From NCBI GenBank assembly GCA_963742795.1, contig CAVUNL010000025.1:434001-498000 (forward strand): DNA of 64,000 bases. The letters run 5' to 3'. The notes beneath the pieces were generated by a model that made no database searches, was not told the origin of the DNA, and was given only the letters and a program-made list of their open reading frames with translations. The translations under genes were made by a program, and so were the position numbers. Positions 37,755 through 48,166 of this stretch are shown here, piece after piece (within the stretch, counting starts at the first letter, position 1; every line of letters starts with the position of its first letter). Origin of the DNA: Palsa-504 sp963742795. Lineage in GTDB: Bacteria > Actinomycetota > Actinomycetes > Streptosporangiales > Streptosporangiaceae.

Positions 37755-40199
37755 ATGGCGGATAACCCGGGACTGCTGACCAACTTGCCGGCGCAGGTGT
37801 CGAGCTTCATCGGCCGGGAGGCCGAGCTGGCCGAGGTGCGCCGCCTGGTGGCCGGGTCGCGGCTGGTCACGCTGGCCGGGGCGGGCGGGGTGGGCAAGAC
37901 CCGGCTGGGGCTGCAGGTGGCGGCCGGGCTGCTGGACGGCGCCGGGGACGGGGTGTGGTTCGCGGAGCTGGCCCCGCTGGGCGACCCGGAGCTGGTCGCG
38001 GTGACCGTGGCGGATGTGCTGGGGGTGCGGCAGCAGCCGGGCCGGCCGGTGCTGGACACGGTGGTGGAGGCGGTGGGCGGGCGGCGCCTGCTGGTGCTGC
38101 TGGACAACTGCGAGCACGTCATCGGCGCGTGCGCCAAGCTGGCCGATGCGCTGCTGCGGGGGTGCCCGAACCTGGCGCTGCTGGCGACCAGCCGCGAGCC
38201 GCTGGGCATCGGCGGGGAGCAGGTGTACCGGGTGCCGTCGCTGGGCCTGCCGGGCGACGGTGATGACGCGGGGGCGATCCGGGCCAGCGAGGCGGTGCGG
38301 CTGCTGGCCGACCGGGCCGCCGCGCAGGGGGTGCCGCCGGCCTGGGATGAGCGGCCGCCGCGGTGGCCGGGCGGATCTGCCGGCGGCTGGATGGGATCCC
38401 GCTGGCCATCGAGCTGGCCGCGGCGCGGCTGCGGGTGATGCCGGCGGCCGAGCTGGAGGCCCGGCTGGATGAGCGGTTCGCGCTGCTGACCGGCGGGTCG
38501 CGGGCCGCGCTGCCGCGGCAGCAGACGCTGCGGGCCATGGTGGACTGGTCCTGGGAGCTGCTCAACGGGACCGAGCGGGCGGTGCTGGCCCGGCTGTCGG
38601 CCTTCGCCGGGCGGTTTGCCCTGGCCGCAGCCGAGGCGGTCGCCGCGGGCCCGGACTTGCCCCCGGGCGAGGTGGCCGGGCTGTTGGGCGCGCTGGTGGA
38701 CAAGAGCCTGGTGCAGTTCGGTGACGCCGGGGCCGGCCCGGGCCGGTACCGGCTGCTGGAGACGGTCCGGCAGTACGCGGCCCGGCGGCTGGACGCCCAG
38801 GGCCCGGCGGCGGCCGACGCCGCCCGGACCGCCCATCGCGATTACTACCTGGTCCTGGCCGAGGCGGCCGCCCCGCAGCTCATCGGGCCCGATCAGGCGG
38901 CATGGCTGGACCGGCTCGATGCCGAGCTGGGTAACCTGCGGGCCGCGATCGCCGTCAGCTTGACCCAGGCCGACCCGGAGCCGGGCCTGCGGCTGGCCGA
39001 CTGCCTGCGGGTATTTTGGCGGGCCCGCGGGCACGCCGCCGAAGGAGCCGACGTCCTGCGGGCACTCCTGGCCGCGCCGGCCGCCCAGGGGGCGACGCTG
39101 CCGCGTGCCCGGGCGCTGGCCGCGGCGGCCCACCTCCTCCAGCAGACGGGCGGCTACGCGATCGCCGGCGACTACTGCGAGGAGGCGCTGGCCATCGCCC
39201 GCGCCGCCGGGGATGAGCGCCTGGTCGCCGAGGTGCTGTATGAGCGGGCCTGGCTCCTGGTGCGCCAGGAGCAGCCCGGCGCCGCGCTTCCGGCCATCGA
39301 GCAGGGCCTGGGCCTGGCCCGCCGCCTCGGGGAACCCCACCTGACCGCCCGCCTGCTCTCGGCCCGGTCGTACGCCACGAACGTTGGGGGGGACCATGCG
39401 GGCGCGGCCCGCGATGCCACCGAGGCCCTGCGGCTCTCCCGCCGGGCCGGTGACCGGCTCCAGGTGGGGACGATGCTCACCATCCTCAGCGACTTCGAGC
39501 TGGCGGCAGGCGACCTGGATGCCGCCCGCCGCCACCTGGCCGAGGCGCTGGACATCGCCGGCGAGCTCAACGCTCGCCAGAGCGCCGTCATCGCCACTTT
39601 CAACCTGGGCCTGGCCGAGTACCTAAGTGGCTCGCCGGGCGCCGCCGAGGCCCTGTTCACCGAATCACTCGACCTGGCCCGGCGCATAGGGATGAAGCCG
39701 CACACCGCCTACGCGTTGATCGGCCTGGCCCTGGCCGGCCGCGGCGGGGCCGACCCGGCCTGGTCGGTCCGGCTGCACGGCGCGGCCGACCAGGCCCTGG
39801 CGGACCTGGGCCACGCCCTCGCGCCGCTGGAAAGGCCGGCTGGCTGGCCTGGACCGCCAGCGGCTGCGCGCCGCGATGGGCGACGGGGCCTTCGAGGCCG
39901 AATACGCCGCGGGCCGCACCCTCGACCCGGCGCGGGTGCTGGCCGCGCTCGGCAGCGAGGACGCAGCGGCCGGGCAGGCGCGGGTGGCCGTATCAGGTGT
40001 GGCCGTGACGGTGCTGACGCCTCGCGAGCTGGACGTGCTGAAGCTCGTCGCGCAGGGATTGAGCAACTCCGACATCGCCCGGCGGCTGGTTTTGAGCGAG
40101 CACACCGTCCACCGGCACCTGGCCAACATCCTCCGCAAGCTTGATCTCTCCTCCCGCGCGGCGGCCGCGGCCTGGGGCGCCCGCACCGGGCTGGCGTGA
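37755..40199 (+). pseudogene. LuxR-family ATPase regulator with two frameshifts
   Basis: The gene begins MADNPGLLTNLPAQVSSFIGREAELAEVRRL, with P-loop LAGAGGVGKTRLGLQV, LLVLLDNCEHV and LLATSREPLGI. Near 38360 the frame shifts and continues ICRRLDGIPLAIELAAARLRV, LVDKSLVQF, LETVRQYAARRL and TPR helices. Near 39835 it shifts again, to AALGSEDAAAG and the LuxR domain LTPRELDVLKLVAQGLSNSDIARRLVLSEHTVHRHLANILRKLDL. All domains of a roughly 815-residue regulator are present but in three frames, so it is a recent pseudogene or contains sequencing errors in GC-rich runs. Confidence 0.8.
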
Positions 40200-40420
40200 G
40201 CCTGGCCCGACCGGGCCATCTGCCGCGGCCGGGTGAAGCTGGCCCGTACGGGCGAAGCGATAGCGCGGCAATTTCGGATACCACTAGTAGACGAAGCCCC
40301 AGACGGGGAGCGAGGTGGCGATCATCGCAGCGATCAGCTGCGATTGCCTGCCTGTGCTTAGCGTCGAATCCGGCAGCAACCGGGCGCCGCGCCGGTGCAG
40401 CTCACAGAGCAGCCAGCGGC
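40200..40420. other. Non-coding spacer before a long hairpin
   Basis: Nothing recognisable between the LuxR pseudogene and the hairpin at 40421. Confidence 0.3.
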
Positions 40421-40463
40421 CGGGAGCACCCGAGCAGCAGCAGCCGCTGCTCGGGTGCTCCCG
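40421..40463. terminator. 18-bp perfect hairpin upstream of the glnA fragment
   Basis: The arms at 40421-40438 and 40446-40463 pair without mismatch (CGGGAGCACCCGAGCAGC against its complement) around a 7-base loop. No T-run follows, as is common for actinomycete terminators. It lies 220 bp after the LuxR pseudogene and 70 bp before the glnA fragment, so it may end transcription of the former or act in the glnA leader. Confidence 0.6.
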
Positions 40464-40533
40464 GGGGCCGGCTCCTTACAACTGGTGTGGGAGCGGGCCG
40501 ACCTGTGGCCCGCCGGCTGAGAAAGCGAGATTC

Positions 40534-40824
40534 ATGTTCACGAACGCCGACGAGGTACTCAGGTTCATCGGCGATAACAAGGTGGAGTTCGTCGACGTCA
40601 GGTTCTGTGACCTGCCGGGGACGGTGCAGCATTTCACCGTGCCGGCCGAGTCCTTCGGCGAGAAGGTCTTCACCGACGGGCTGATGTTCGACGGCTCCTC
40701 GATCCGAGGGTTCCAGCAGATCCACGAGTCCGACATGCTCCTGCTGCCCGACCCCGCCACGGCCGTACTCGACCCGTTCCGCCAGCACAAGACGCTGAAC
40801 CTCACGTTCTTCGTGCACGACCCG
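40534..40824 (+). pseudogene. glnA: N-terminal fragment of type I glutamine synthetase
   Basis: The frame reads MFTNADEVLRFIGDNKVEFVDVRFCDLPGTVQHFTVPA, then GLMFDGSSIRGFQQIHESDMLLLPD and TLNLTFFVHDP, the beta-grasp N-domain of GlnA. After HDP, where family members continue into the catalytic domain, the sequence departs and the frame ends at 41028. About 97 of 470 residues remain, so it cannot make glutamine. The core glnA gene is presumably elsewhere and this is a duplicated, truncated piece. Confidence 0.85.
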
Positions 40825-41024
40825 CAAGATCTCACCATGGAAAGCGCTCAGCCGACTACAGCGTTCTGGGCTGCTGGCCGACGATCGGCGCATTCAGGGC
40901 ACGCTGACCGGACTGCGCAGGGCGGACGGCACGTCCAAGCAGGCGTGCCCATGACCCGGCAGCAGCCCGCGTCAGGACACCGGCCAGGCCAGCACTGGCC
41001 TTGGATCGGCGCCGAGGAGCCACG

Positions 41025-41570
41025 ATGACAACCACCACCCATAGCACGCCCGCCGGCAACCCGGCGGACCCAGGACGCGGGATGCATGTCCTGCTTGACG
41101 ATGATCTGGGCCGCCTGACGCTCCGGCGGCTAAGGCCGTGGCACCGGATGGCGGCCCGCTGCCGGGCGGCCCGGCTCGACCGCGATCTCGCCGGCGGCGC
41201 CAGCCCCGAGGCGAGCGCCAGCCTGGCGGCACGCGCCATGCGGCTGACGTCCATGCAGTCCCGCCGCGACCTGGCCGCGAGCGTGCAGCGGATACTGGTA
41301 GCTGCGGGCCAGCCGCCCGCCGTCCTGCCCTCGCCGCCGGCCGCCGGTCATCCGCCGCGCGTGCCGATCCGCCGGACGCGGATCAGCCAGTCGGCTGTGC
41401 TGCTCGCCGAGCTGGCCGACCACCTGGCCGGACCCGGCCCGGTCCCGGTGCAAGGCGTGGCGATGGTGAGCCAGCTACTGGCCGACGGCACCGGCCCGCT
41501 CTACCGCCAGGCCGGCCGCGATGATCTGGCCGCCATCATCGAACGAGCGACGCGGGCACTGACCGTGTAA
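41025..41570 (+). CDS. Conserved hypothetical protein
   Basis: About 181 residues from ATG 41025 (GAGGAG five bases upstream). It is arginine- and alanine-rich: LLDDDLGRLTLRRLRPWHRMAARCRAARLDRDLAGG, a proline-rich middle, and a C-terminal helical part, VLLAELADHLAGPGPVPVQGVAMVSQLLADGTGPLYR. No membrane segment or known motif. The good ribosome-binding site and clean codon pattern support a real gene; its family is not one I can name. Confidence 0.6.
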   Translation: MTTTTHSTPAGNPADPGRGMHVLLDDDLGRLTLRRLRPWHRMAARCRAARLDRDLAGGASPEASASLAARAMRLTSMQSRRDLAASVQRILVAAGQPPAVLPSPPAAGHPPRVPIRRTRISQSAVLLAELADHLAGPGPVPVQGVAMVSQLLADGTGPLYRQAGRDDLAAIIERATRALTV

Positions 41571-41847
41571 CCGCAACGCACGACGCGATGCCCTCGCCGA
41601 CGACCGCCGGTATGCACGGTTCTCCGCCGTGACATTCCCGCGCCTGCGGCGGTGCATAAGGATCATTCTGCGGTCCGGGTGGTGACCCCGGCCCTGCGTG
41701 GCTGACTGGGAGAGGGGCCTCAGGTCCCCGCCGCCGGCCGGGGGATGGCAGGTGGGGTGCCAGCATCAAAACGGGCATTCCAGCCGGGGATGCCTGTCAT
41801 GCTTATGGGCGTTGGTGAAGGTCACCACCGACGAAGGGCTCCGGAGC

Positions 41848-42878
41848 ATGCAGCGCCGCTGGAAGGTCACCCTCGCCGGCGCGGGGACAGCGGTGGCCGC
41901 TGCCGGGCTAAGCGTGCTGCTCCTGGCCGGCCGGCCGCGCGGCAGCGCGCGGTCCCGGTCATGTATATGGGACATCCTGTCCGGATGATTCCTCTGCGTG
42001 CCGCGGTTCCCGCGCAACTGCTGTCTCCGTTCACCGGCGAGCCGGTCAAGGTCCTGGGCCGGGTGATCGTGGTGAAGATCGACAACATCGTGGACGCGCG
42101 GCCGCCGGAGAACCTGACCAGCGCGGACATCGTGTACCTGCTGCCGGTGGAGGGCGGGCTGAGCCGCATCTTCGCGATGTACTCCTCCCGCATCCCGGCG
42201 GTCATCGGCCCGGTGCGCAGCGCCCTGGAGGATGACCTGGAGCTGCTGTGGCAGTTCGGCAGGCCGGGGTTCGCCTACTCCGGCGCGGCGCCGCATCTGC
42301 TGCCGTTCATCGCCCGCGCCCGGGTGGTGAACCTGTACGACACGCCCGTGTACTTCCGCGACGGCAACCGGGTGGCCCCGCACAACCTGTACGCCGACGG
42401 CCGGGTGCTCCGCGCCGAGGCGCCGGGGGCCAGCACGGCCCGCGACATCGGGTTCCGGTTCGGCCCGGCCCCGCCCGGCGGGCGGTCCACGACATCGTTC
42501 AGCGTGTCCTACCCGGCGGCGGCGTTCAGCTTCCGCTGTTGGGCGCGGACGCACCGCTGGCTGGTCTGGATGGATGGCACGCAGGCCACCGACGCCGCCG
42601 GCGGGCACCTCGGCGCGGCCACCGTGATCATCCAGGATACGGTCGTGCGGACGTCCCGGTTCCTCGAATACGGCGTCCGTCCCCCGTACGCCCAGTCCGC
42701 CGGGTCCGGCGTAGCCGTGGTGCTCCGCGACGGACGCGCCTGGCGGGTGCACTGGTCCCGGCCCGACCCGGACGGCGGCACGACCTACACCCTGCCCTCC
42801 GGCGCCCGGATGACATTCGCGCCTGGTCAGGTATGGGTCGTCCTCACCACGACGAACTGGGCGACGGCCGGACTCTAG
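41848..42878 (+). pseudogene. DUF3048 (YerB-like) protein with signal peptide and mature domain in different frames
   Basis: The signal sequence MQRRWKVTLAGAGTAVAAAGLSVLLLAG (ATG 41848) is in one frame. After about 41940 the DUF3048 domain continues in another: VIVVKIDNIVDARPPENLTSADIVYLLPVEGGLSRIFAMYSS, GPVRSALEDDLELLWQFG, then the C-terminal lobe with YPAAAFSFRCW and YTLPSGARMTFAPGQVWVVL. DUF3048 proteins are normally secreted or lipid-anchored and joined to their signal peptide, so one frameshift has uncoupled export from the domain. A cytoplasmic start at the ATG near 41985 is the only alternative. Confidence 0.75.
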
Positions 42879-43414
42879 ACAGGGGGCAAGCCACGTTCCG
42901 CCGCCGTGGCAGCGGCAGTTACGCTCTGCGATCGGCGCACCGACTGCTTAAGGTGCGGGAATCGTTATGCACAGTTCTCCAGTCAGGTCCTCTTGCCATC
43001 TTCATCACGCATAACTGGGCGTTCTGCGTGCCCCACCGGCCAATAGCGTTCACGGCGACCGGCGCGTCGTTCACGCTCGACGTCGGCCGGAGCCAAGGTA
43101 ATCCCGGCAGGACGCGACGAGAGGACCCGCCTCCGCTTCTCGCGGATCTCGATTGCGCGGTGCCCGGATGCGATCCGTTCCTCCGCGTCTGCCCGGGATC
43201 CTCTTGTCGTGGTCAGTCCACCCCGTCACCGGAGCACGCGCCATGGACCAACGTCCCTGCGCACAAGACCTTCGGCCGGGCGGTGCAGGCAGCATGGCAG
43301 AACTCCTGCGGCGGGAGATGACGAACGCGAACCGGCAGGCATAGTGATGTCGGCTGCCGGCGCCGGGACTGTGCTGTCCGGGTACCCGGCATGGCCGGTA
43401 CGTGGCGCTGCATC
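42879..43414. other. Non-coding stretch
   Basis: No gene supported on either strand; small overlapping frames lack motifs. It lies between two genes that end toward it. Confidence 0.4.
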
Positions 43415-43807
43415 TCAGCGGGGGGGACCGGCGATCTGTTGGATCCGGTGTCTGACAATCTCACGCACGACTGCATCCGGCAGCGGCGTGGCGGCCGTGA
43501 ACCGGATGGTTCCCTTGGACAGCTCGAAGGCCGCCAGCCGGCGGCGCACCGCGTCGACGACCTGGGAACTGAACGGAATGATGCTGAGATGATGCTTGGC
43601 CGCCAGAAAAGCCAGCAAGGGCTTCCGCTTGTACTTTAGCGTGGCCATCCCGTAGCTCGCGCCCCGCTCGGCCTCGGGCACGATCTCCATCACCAGGTCG
43701 CCGATGTGCTCGAAAGCGGCCCGCGTGGACGCGTCGAGGCTGTTGAAGTAGTCATCTACGGCTGGCACGAGCGCAACGATACGCGGAGACGGTGTCGGGA
43801 ACGCCAT
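43415..43807 (-). CDS. DUF1801 (YdhG-like, frataxin-fold) protein
   Basis: A 130-residue protein matching the DUF1801 pattern: VDDYFNSLDASTRAAFEHIGDLVMEIVPEAERGASYGMATLKYKRKPLLAFLAAKHHLSIIPFS, then ELSKGTIRFTAATPLPDAVVREIVRHRI. Bacillus YdhG of this fold has been proposed as an intracellular iron chaperone; this protein's role is not known. The ATG at 43807 gives a slightly long N-terminus, and a start at VPAVDDY would fit the domain edge. It is transcribed alone. Confidence 0.85.
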   Translation of the reverse strand: MAFPTPSPRIVALVPAVDDYFNSLDASTRAAFEHIGDLVMEIVPEAERGASYGMATLKYKRKPLLAFLAAKHHLSIIPFSSQVVDAVRRRLAAFELSKGTIRFTAATPLPDAVVREIVRHRIQQIAGPPR

Positions 43808-44777
43808 GGGTGGATGGACAGTCTCTATGCGGTCATCGATGTAGTTAGCGCAATTGTCAGCTGCTCAGAGTCGGCAGGGAAACGCTTGGATGAGCCCAGC
43901 TGTCCGGTTACGCTCCGCGGTAGGTACGGGGTTATCGCTTCACGATCCGTATCCGCCTTATGGACGGATTGGAGGTCGGGCTGGCTGGCCATCCGCGCCG
44001 CTCCAGAATGGTCATTCTGGCGGTCTCAACGCCGAGCTGTTGCGGGACGGTTGGAGTTAACCGCTGAAGTGAGTGCGACGGTGGGTAGAGCCGGTTAGTG
44101 GTGGCGGAAGCACATGTCCTCTTGGGCTGGCGGCACGTAGTGGATGTCGTCCCGGTTGAAGCTGGCGCCCGGAGGCACGATCTCGTCAGTCCGGTCCGGG
44201 ACCACGTGCCTCACACGTGGGCACCATGGCCATGCCGGAACCGACCTTCCCGCTCTCGAGCCGGGTGCACAGCGGCGGGCCTATCAGGGGTGCGCGGCGT
44301 GATGGCCGGCTACGGCGCCTCCGCCGCGATCTTCCGCCGATCAGGTGGGGCGCCGCCTTCATCGTGGTCTTCGGAACACTGACTATGCGCCTCTACAACC
44401 GTAAATGACTCTCGCGGCAGCACCTGACGCCATGGTGGGCGCCATCCCCGCTAGATCGCGGGTGTCGAAGACGCGATCGATTGAGCCTTGCCGGCCTGCC
44501 GAAGGAGTTGACTCCACGGCAAGGTCACGGACCACAGTCAGTGATATCCGATTGACTTTCGGCCGTGCCGCCGTCCTAACTAGACAACGCAGCGCCGTGT
44601 TTTCTTTTACGAAACGGGGACCATCATGAATAGCGAAACGACGATCCTTCCGGCGGCCGGCGATGGGGGCGGCCAGGCAGGGGTCCGGCAGACGAGATAT
44701 GTCTTGACTTTGTACCCAGGTCTGTCCGATGGTGCTACTACTGGCAGCCGGCAGGCCGACCAATCTGGGGGATCATC
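43808..44777. other. Long stretch with one gene remnant
   Basis: No intact gene in 970 bases. On the minus strand, 44095 to about 44200 reads VVPDRTDEIVPPGASFNRDDIHYVPPAQEDMCFRHH before a TAA. This is coding-like and resembles a protein C-terminus, but I cannot name its family. Upstream of the MMPL gene, TTGACT near 44703 could be part of its promoter. Confidence 0.35.
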
Positions 44778-46886
44778 ATGAGCCGAGCCCGCGCGATCGT
44801 AGCCATCCCGAGCGGACGCCGGACCAAGTGGGCCGTCCTGGTCTTCTGGCTGATCGTCGTGGCCCTGCTTGGCTCGCTCGCGGGCAAGCTCACCGGCGCG
44901 GAGAAGAACGACGCGTCGGCCTGGCTGCCCGCCAAGGCCGAGTCGACCAAGGTGCTGGACGTGCAGTCACGGTTCCAGTCACCCAACATCTTCGCCGCGG
45001 TCCTGGTGTATGACCGCCAGTCGGGCGTGACCAGCGCGGACAAGGCCAAGGCGGCCGCTGACGCCCGCCGGTTCGGCGGCGTGGCCGGCGTGGTGCACAG
45101 CCAGGTGGCCGGCCCGTTCGTCTCCAGCGACGGCAAGGCCATCGAGACCATCGTCCCGGTCAACCTCGGCTCGAAGGGCTGGAATGGCGCCTCGGACGCC
45201 GCGACCGCGCTACGTACCATCGCCGACAGCAACGCGAACGGCCTGGCCGTCCACATCACCGGCCCGCTGGGCAACGCCGCCGACTCGGCCAACGCGTTCA
45301 AGGGTATCGACGGTGTCTTGCTGTACGCGACCCTGGTGGTCGTCATCGTGCTGCTGCTGATTACCTACCGCAGCCCGGTGCTGTGGCTGATGCCGGTGAT
45401 CTCGGCCGGCGTCGCGCTGGCCACCGCCCAGGGACTGATCTACCTGCTGGCCAAGCAGGGCCTGACCGTCAACGCGCAGAGCGCCGGCATCCTCCTGGTG
45501 CTGGTGTTCGGCGCGGGAACCGACTACGCGCTGCTGCTGACCGCCAGGTACCGCGAGGAGCTGCGCCGCCACGAGGACAGGCACGAGGCGATGGCCGTCG
45601 CGCTGCGGCGGGCCGGGCCTGCCATCATCGCCAGCGCCGGTACGGTGATCATCAGCCTGCTGACGCTGAGCATCGCGGAGCTGAACTCCACCAAGAGCCT
45701 GGGACCCGTGCTGGCGATCGGCGTCGTCGTGGCGCTGCTGGCCATGATGACGCTGCTGCCCGCCCTGCTGGTGATCTTCGGCCGCTGGCTGTTCTGGCCG
45801 GTCAAGCCCGCGTACGGCACCGAAGAGCCGACGACCAGGGGATTCTGGGCCCGGGTGGGCCGCCGCATCGCGGTAAGGCCCCGGCTGGTCTGGGTGGTCA
45901 CGGCGCTGATCCTCGGCGTGATGGCGACAGGCCTGCTCGGCCTGAAGGCCGGCGGCCTGACCACCGCGCAGGGGTTCCGCCACACCCCGGACTCGGTGGT
46001 CGGGCAGACGGTCGTGGACCAGCACTTTGCCGCCGGTGCCGGACAGCCGGTGATCGTGATCGGCAACCAGCCGCAGGCGGCCCAGCTGGCCTCGGCATTT
46101 AAGTCCACGCCGGGAATCACCGGCGTGACCGGGCCGGTCAGCGAGGCCGGCCACGCCTACCTGACCGGCACGCTCACCAGCGCGCCGGACAGCCAGGCGG
46201 CGTTCAACACCATCGACCGGGTCCGCGCCGCCGTGCACGCGGTGCCCGGCGCGAACGCGCTGGTCGGCGGCAACACGGCGGTCAACCTGGACATCAGCCG
46301 CGCGTCCGCGCACGACCGCGCGGTGATCATCCCGGTCATCCTGGCCGTGGTGTTCCTCATCCTGAGCCTGCTGCTGCGGGCGCTGATCGCGCCGGTCATG
46401 CTGATCGCCACCGTGGTGCTGTCCTTCGCGGCGGCGCTGGGCGTGAGCGCGCTGATGTTCGACCACGTGTTCCACTTCGGCGGCGCGGACACCTCGTTCC
46501 CGCTGTTCGTCTTCGTGTTCCTCGTCGCCCTGGGGATCGACTACAACATCTTCCTGATGACCCGGGTCCGCGAGGAGGCGGGCAAGCACGGCCCGCGACG
46601 CGGCGCGCTCACCGGGCTGTCGGCCACCGGAGGGGTCATCACCTCGGCCGGTGCCGTGCTGGCAGGCACCTTCGCCGCGCTCGCCACCCTGCCCGTCACC
46701 TTCCTGGCCGAACTTGGCTTCGCGGTAGCGTTCGGTGTCTTGCTGGACACCATCGTTGTCAGATCCGTGCTGGTCACCGCCCTCAACCTGGACCTCGGCC
46801 ACTGGGTCTGGTGGCCCAGCAAGCTCAGCCGCCAGTCCACCCCCGAACCCGACCTGCTCGAGGAGCAGCCTTCGGCCGTGTCCTAG
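44778..46886 (+). CDS. MMPL-family transporter
   Basis: A 702-residue RND-type membrane protein with 11-12 segments in two halves. Each half has an external loop after its first helix and the MMPL acidic motif: GTDYALLLTARYREEL in the first half and GIDYNIFLMTRVREE in the second. These aspartates carry protons in the family. Actinobacterial MMPL proteins export lipids or other hydrophobic compounds. It starts MSRARAIVAIPSGRRTKWAVLVFWL with GGGG upstream of the ATG, and ends in a clear hairpin. No TetR regulator is adjacent. Confidence 0.92.
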   Translation: MSRARAIVAIPSGRRTKWAVLVFWLIVVALLGSLAGKLTGAEKNDASAWLPAKAESTKVLDVQSRFQSPNIFAAVLVYDRQSGVTSADKAKAAADARRFGGVAGVVHSQVAGPFVSSDGKAIETIVPVNLGSKGWNGASDAATALRTIADSNANGLAVHITGPLGNAADSANAFKGIDGVLLYATLVVVIVLLLITYRSPVLWLMPVISAGVALATAQGLIYLLAKQGLTVNAQSAGILLVLVFGAGTDYALLLTARYREELRRHEDRHEAMAVALRRAGPAIIASAGTVIISLLTLSIAELNSTKSLGPVLAIGVVVALLAMMTLLPALLVIFGRWLFWPVKPAYGTEEPTTRGFWARVGRRIAVRPRLVWVVTALILGVMATGLLGLKAGGLTTAQGFRHTPDSVVGQTVVDQHFAAGAGQPVIVIGNQPQAAQLASAFKSTPGITGVTGPVSEAGHAYLTGTLTSAPDSQAAFNTIDRVRAAVHAVPGANALVGGNTAVNLDISRASAHDRAVIIPVILAVVFLILSLLLRALIAPVMLIATVVLSFAAALGVSALMFDHVFHFGGADTSFPLFVFVFLVALGIDYNIFLMTRVREEAGKHGPRRGALTGLSATGGVITSAGAVLAGTFAALATLPVTFLAELGFAVAFGVLLDTIVVRSVLVTALNLDLGHWVWWPSKLSRQSTPEPDLLEEQPSAVS

Positions 46887-46897
46887 GCACCCGGCCA

Positions 46898-46932
46898 GGG
46901 GCAGCCAGGCGTTCTCTCGCCTGGCTGTCCCC
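46898..46932 (+). terminator. Hairpin after the MMPL gene
   Basis: CAGCCAGGCG (46902-46911) pairs with CGCCTGGCTG (46918-46927) around TTCTCT, and GGGG/CCCC extends the stem past a one-base bulge. It starts 12 bp after the MMPL stop. No T-run, as usual in GC-rich actinomycetes. Confidence 0.7.
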
Positions 46933-46959
46933 CGCTGCGCGCTGGCCGCGGGACTGGCC

Positions 46960-47175
46960 TGCCGGGAGCGTAACAAAGACGTTCACAGCCACGCTCGTGC
47001 TCCAGCTCGTGGATCAGAAGAGAACCGGTCTGGATGATCCCCGTGGGCCGCTACCTGCCCGGCGTCATACCGGCCGGAGGCAAGATCACCATCCGTGAGC
47101 TTCTCCAGCACCGCTCTGGCCTAGCCAATTACACGGGCTTCCCCTCTTGGACGGACCCGGGCCGAGCAATCGCCG
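46960..47175 (+). pseudogene. Fragment of a serine hydrolase/beta-lactamase family protein
   Basis: One frame reads GSVTKTFTATLVLQLVDQKRTGLDDP, with the SxxK nucleophile motif (SVTK). After a one-base shift at about 47040 it continues VGRYLPGVIPAGGKITIRELLQHRSGLANYT. This is the early part of class C beta-lactamase-like esterases/peptidases. The N-terminus, the YxN motif region and the C-terminus are missing. It is a small remnant next to the MMPL terminator. Confidence 0.75.
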
Positions 47176-47646
47176 TCTATCAGGCAGCTCGACGCGCCGC
47201 GTTTCGCGGCCTCCCAGGCCCCTGCTCTTCGCACCGGGAAGGCAGTGGGCCCATTCCAGCGCCAACACCTCGTCCCTCCCGTAGTTCGCGCGGCGTGTGG
47301 ACAGCAAGTCGAAGTATGTTCCAACCGCCTGACTGAAACCGCCCGGCCCTTGGCCGGGCTCCCATTCCGTTCGCAGGGGCCCTTCTCACCAGCTGCAGGA
47401 TGCAGAAATAGGAGCAGGCGCACGAGAATGATCAATCTGCACGCTCGACCGCGGCAGTCCAGCGAGTTCGCTTCGCGCTCGGAATCGGCGGTCTGGGGCG
47501 TTTCTCGCCTGGCCTGCCGGGCTCCGGCACCCGCTCGTTTATGGCATAGCGTGACCGGACCAGGCAGCTTACGGTGGGTTTCCGCTTAACCGCTGGGACC
47601 GGAACTGGCCCAGCCTTCCGGTTCCAGCCCGGCCGGGAGGTGCCCG
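47176..47646. other. Non-coding stretch
   Basis: No supported gene. It separates the serine hydrolase remnant from the deleted integrase gene. Confidence 0.4.
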
Positions 47647-48108
47647 ATGACCACTGCCACCCCATCCACCGCGCTCGCCACGATCCAGCCCGCCTTCACC
47701 GATCCAGAACGGCTCGCCCTCGCCGGGTACCTGGCCGGATTCCGCGGCCTGACCCGCGAGGCGTACGCGCTGGACCTGCGCCAGTTCACCAGCTGGTGTC
47801 GCACCCGGTCGCTTGCCTCGTTCGCCGTCGGCCGCGCCGACATCGAAAGCTTTGCCCGGGAGCTCGAAGCCCGCGGCCGGGCTCGCGCGACCGTGACCCG
47901 GCGGCTGTGCACCATCGCCGGATTTTACAAGTACGCGGTCGCGTTCATCACCGCCGCGCTCGACGCTGGGGTCCTGCTGCGCGACGTCCAAGAAGCCGCG
48001 TCGCATGCTGATCCGAGAACCACGATGCGGTATGACCGGGCCCGCGGCAGCCTGGACCGGCATGCGACCTACATCGTCGCCGCCCAGGTCACAGGCGCCG
48101 CACGGTAA
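47647..48108 (+). pseudogene. Tyrosine recombinase with a clean internal deletion
   Basis: Residues 1-100 are a SAM-like core-binding domain (YLAGFRGLTREAYALDLRQFTSWC, LEARGRARATVTRRLCTIAGFYKYAV). The text then jumps in frame to the extreme C-terminus, AFITAALDAGVLLRDVQEAASHADPRTTMRYDRARGSLDRHA, with the GH-like histidine and the nucleophile tyrosine. About 150-200 residues with the catalytic Arg, Lys and HxxR motif are absent. It cannot recombine DNA but might still bind core sites. The ATG follows GGGAGG. A 15-bp hairpin lies just downstream. Confidence 0.85.
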
Positions 48109-48126
48109 CGGCACACCCCAATTGGC

Positions 48127-48166
48127 GCAGCTCCGCCCGGCAGTCGCAGCGGCCGGGCGGAGCTGC
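48127..48166. terminator. 15-bp perfect hairpin after the deleted integrase
   Basis: GCAGCTCCGCCCGGC (48127-48141) pairs exactly with 48152-48166 across a 10-base loop, 19 bp after the integrase stop. It is probably a factor-independent or stem-only terminator. Confidence 0.65.

Noticed and set aside
36893..39535. An 880-residue minus-strand open frame
   Set aside because: It is antisense to the LuxR pseudogene, is very rich in Pro, Arg and Gly and has no motif; open antisense frames are usual in GC-rich coding DNA.
45210..46976. A 588-residue minus-strand frame opposite the MMPL gene
   Set aside because: Composition (Gln, Arg, His, Asp) is that of an antisense shadow; the plus strand has a full MMPL protein.
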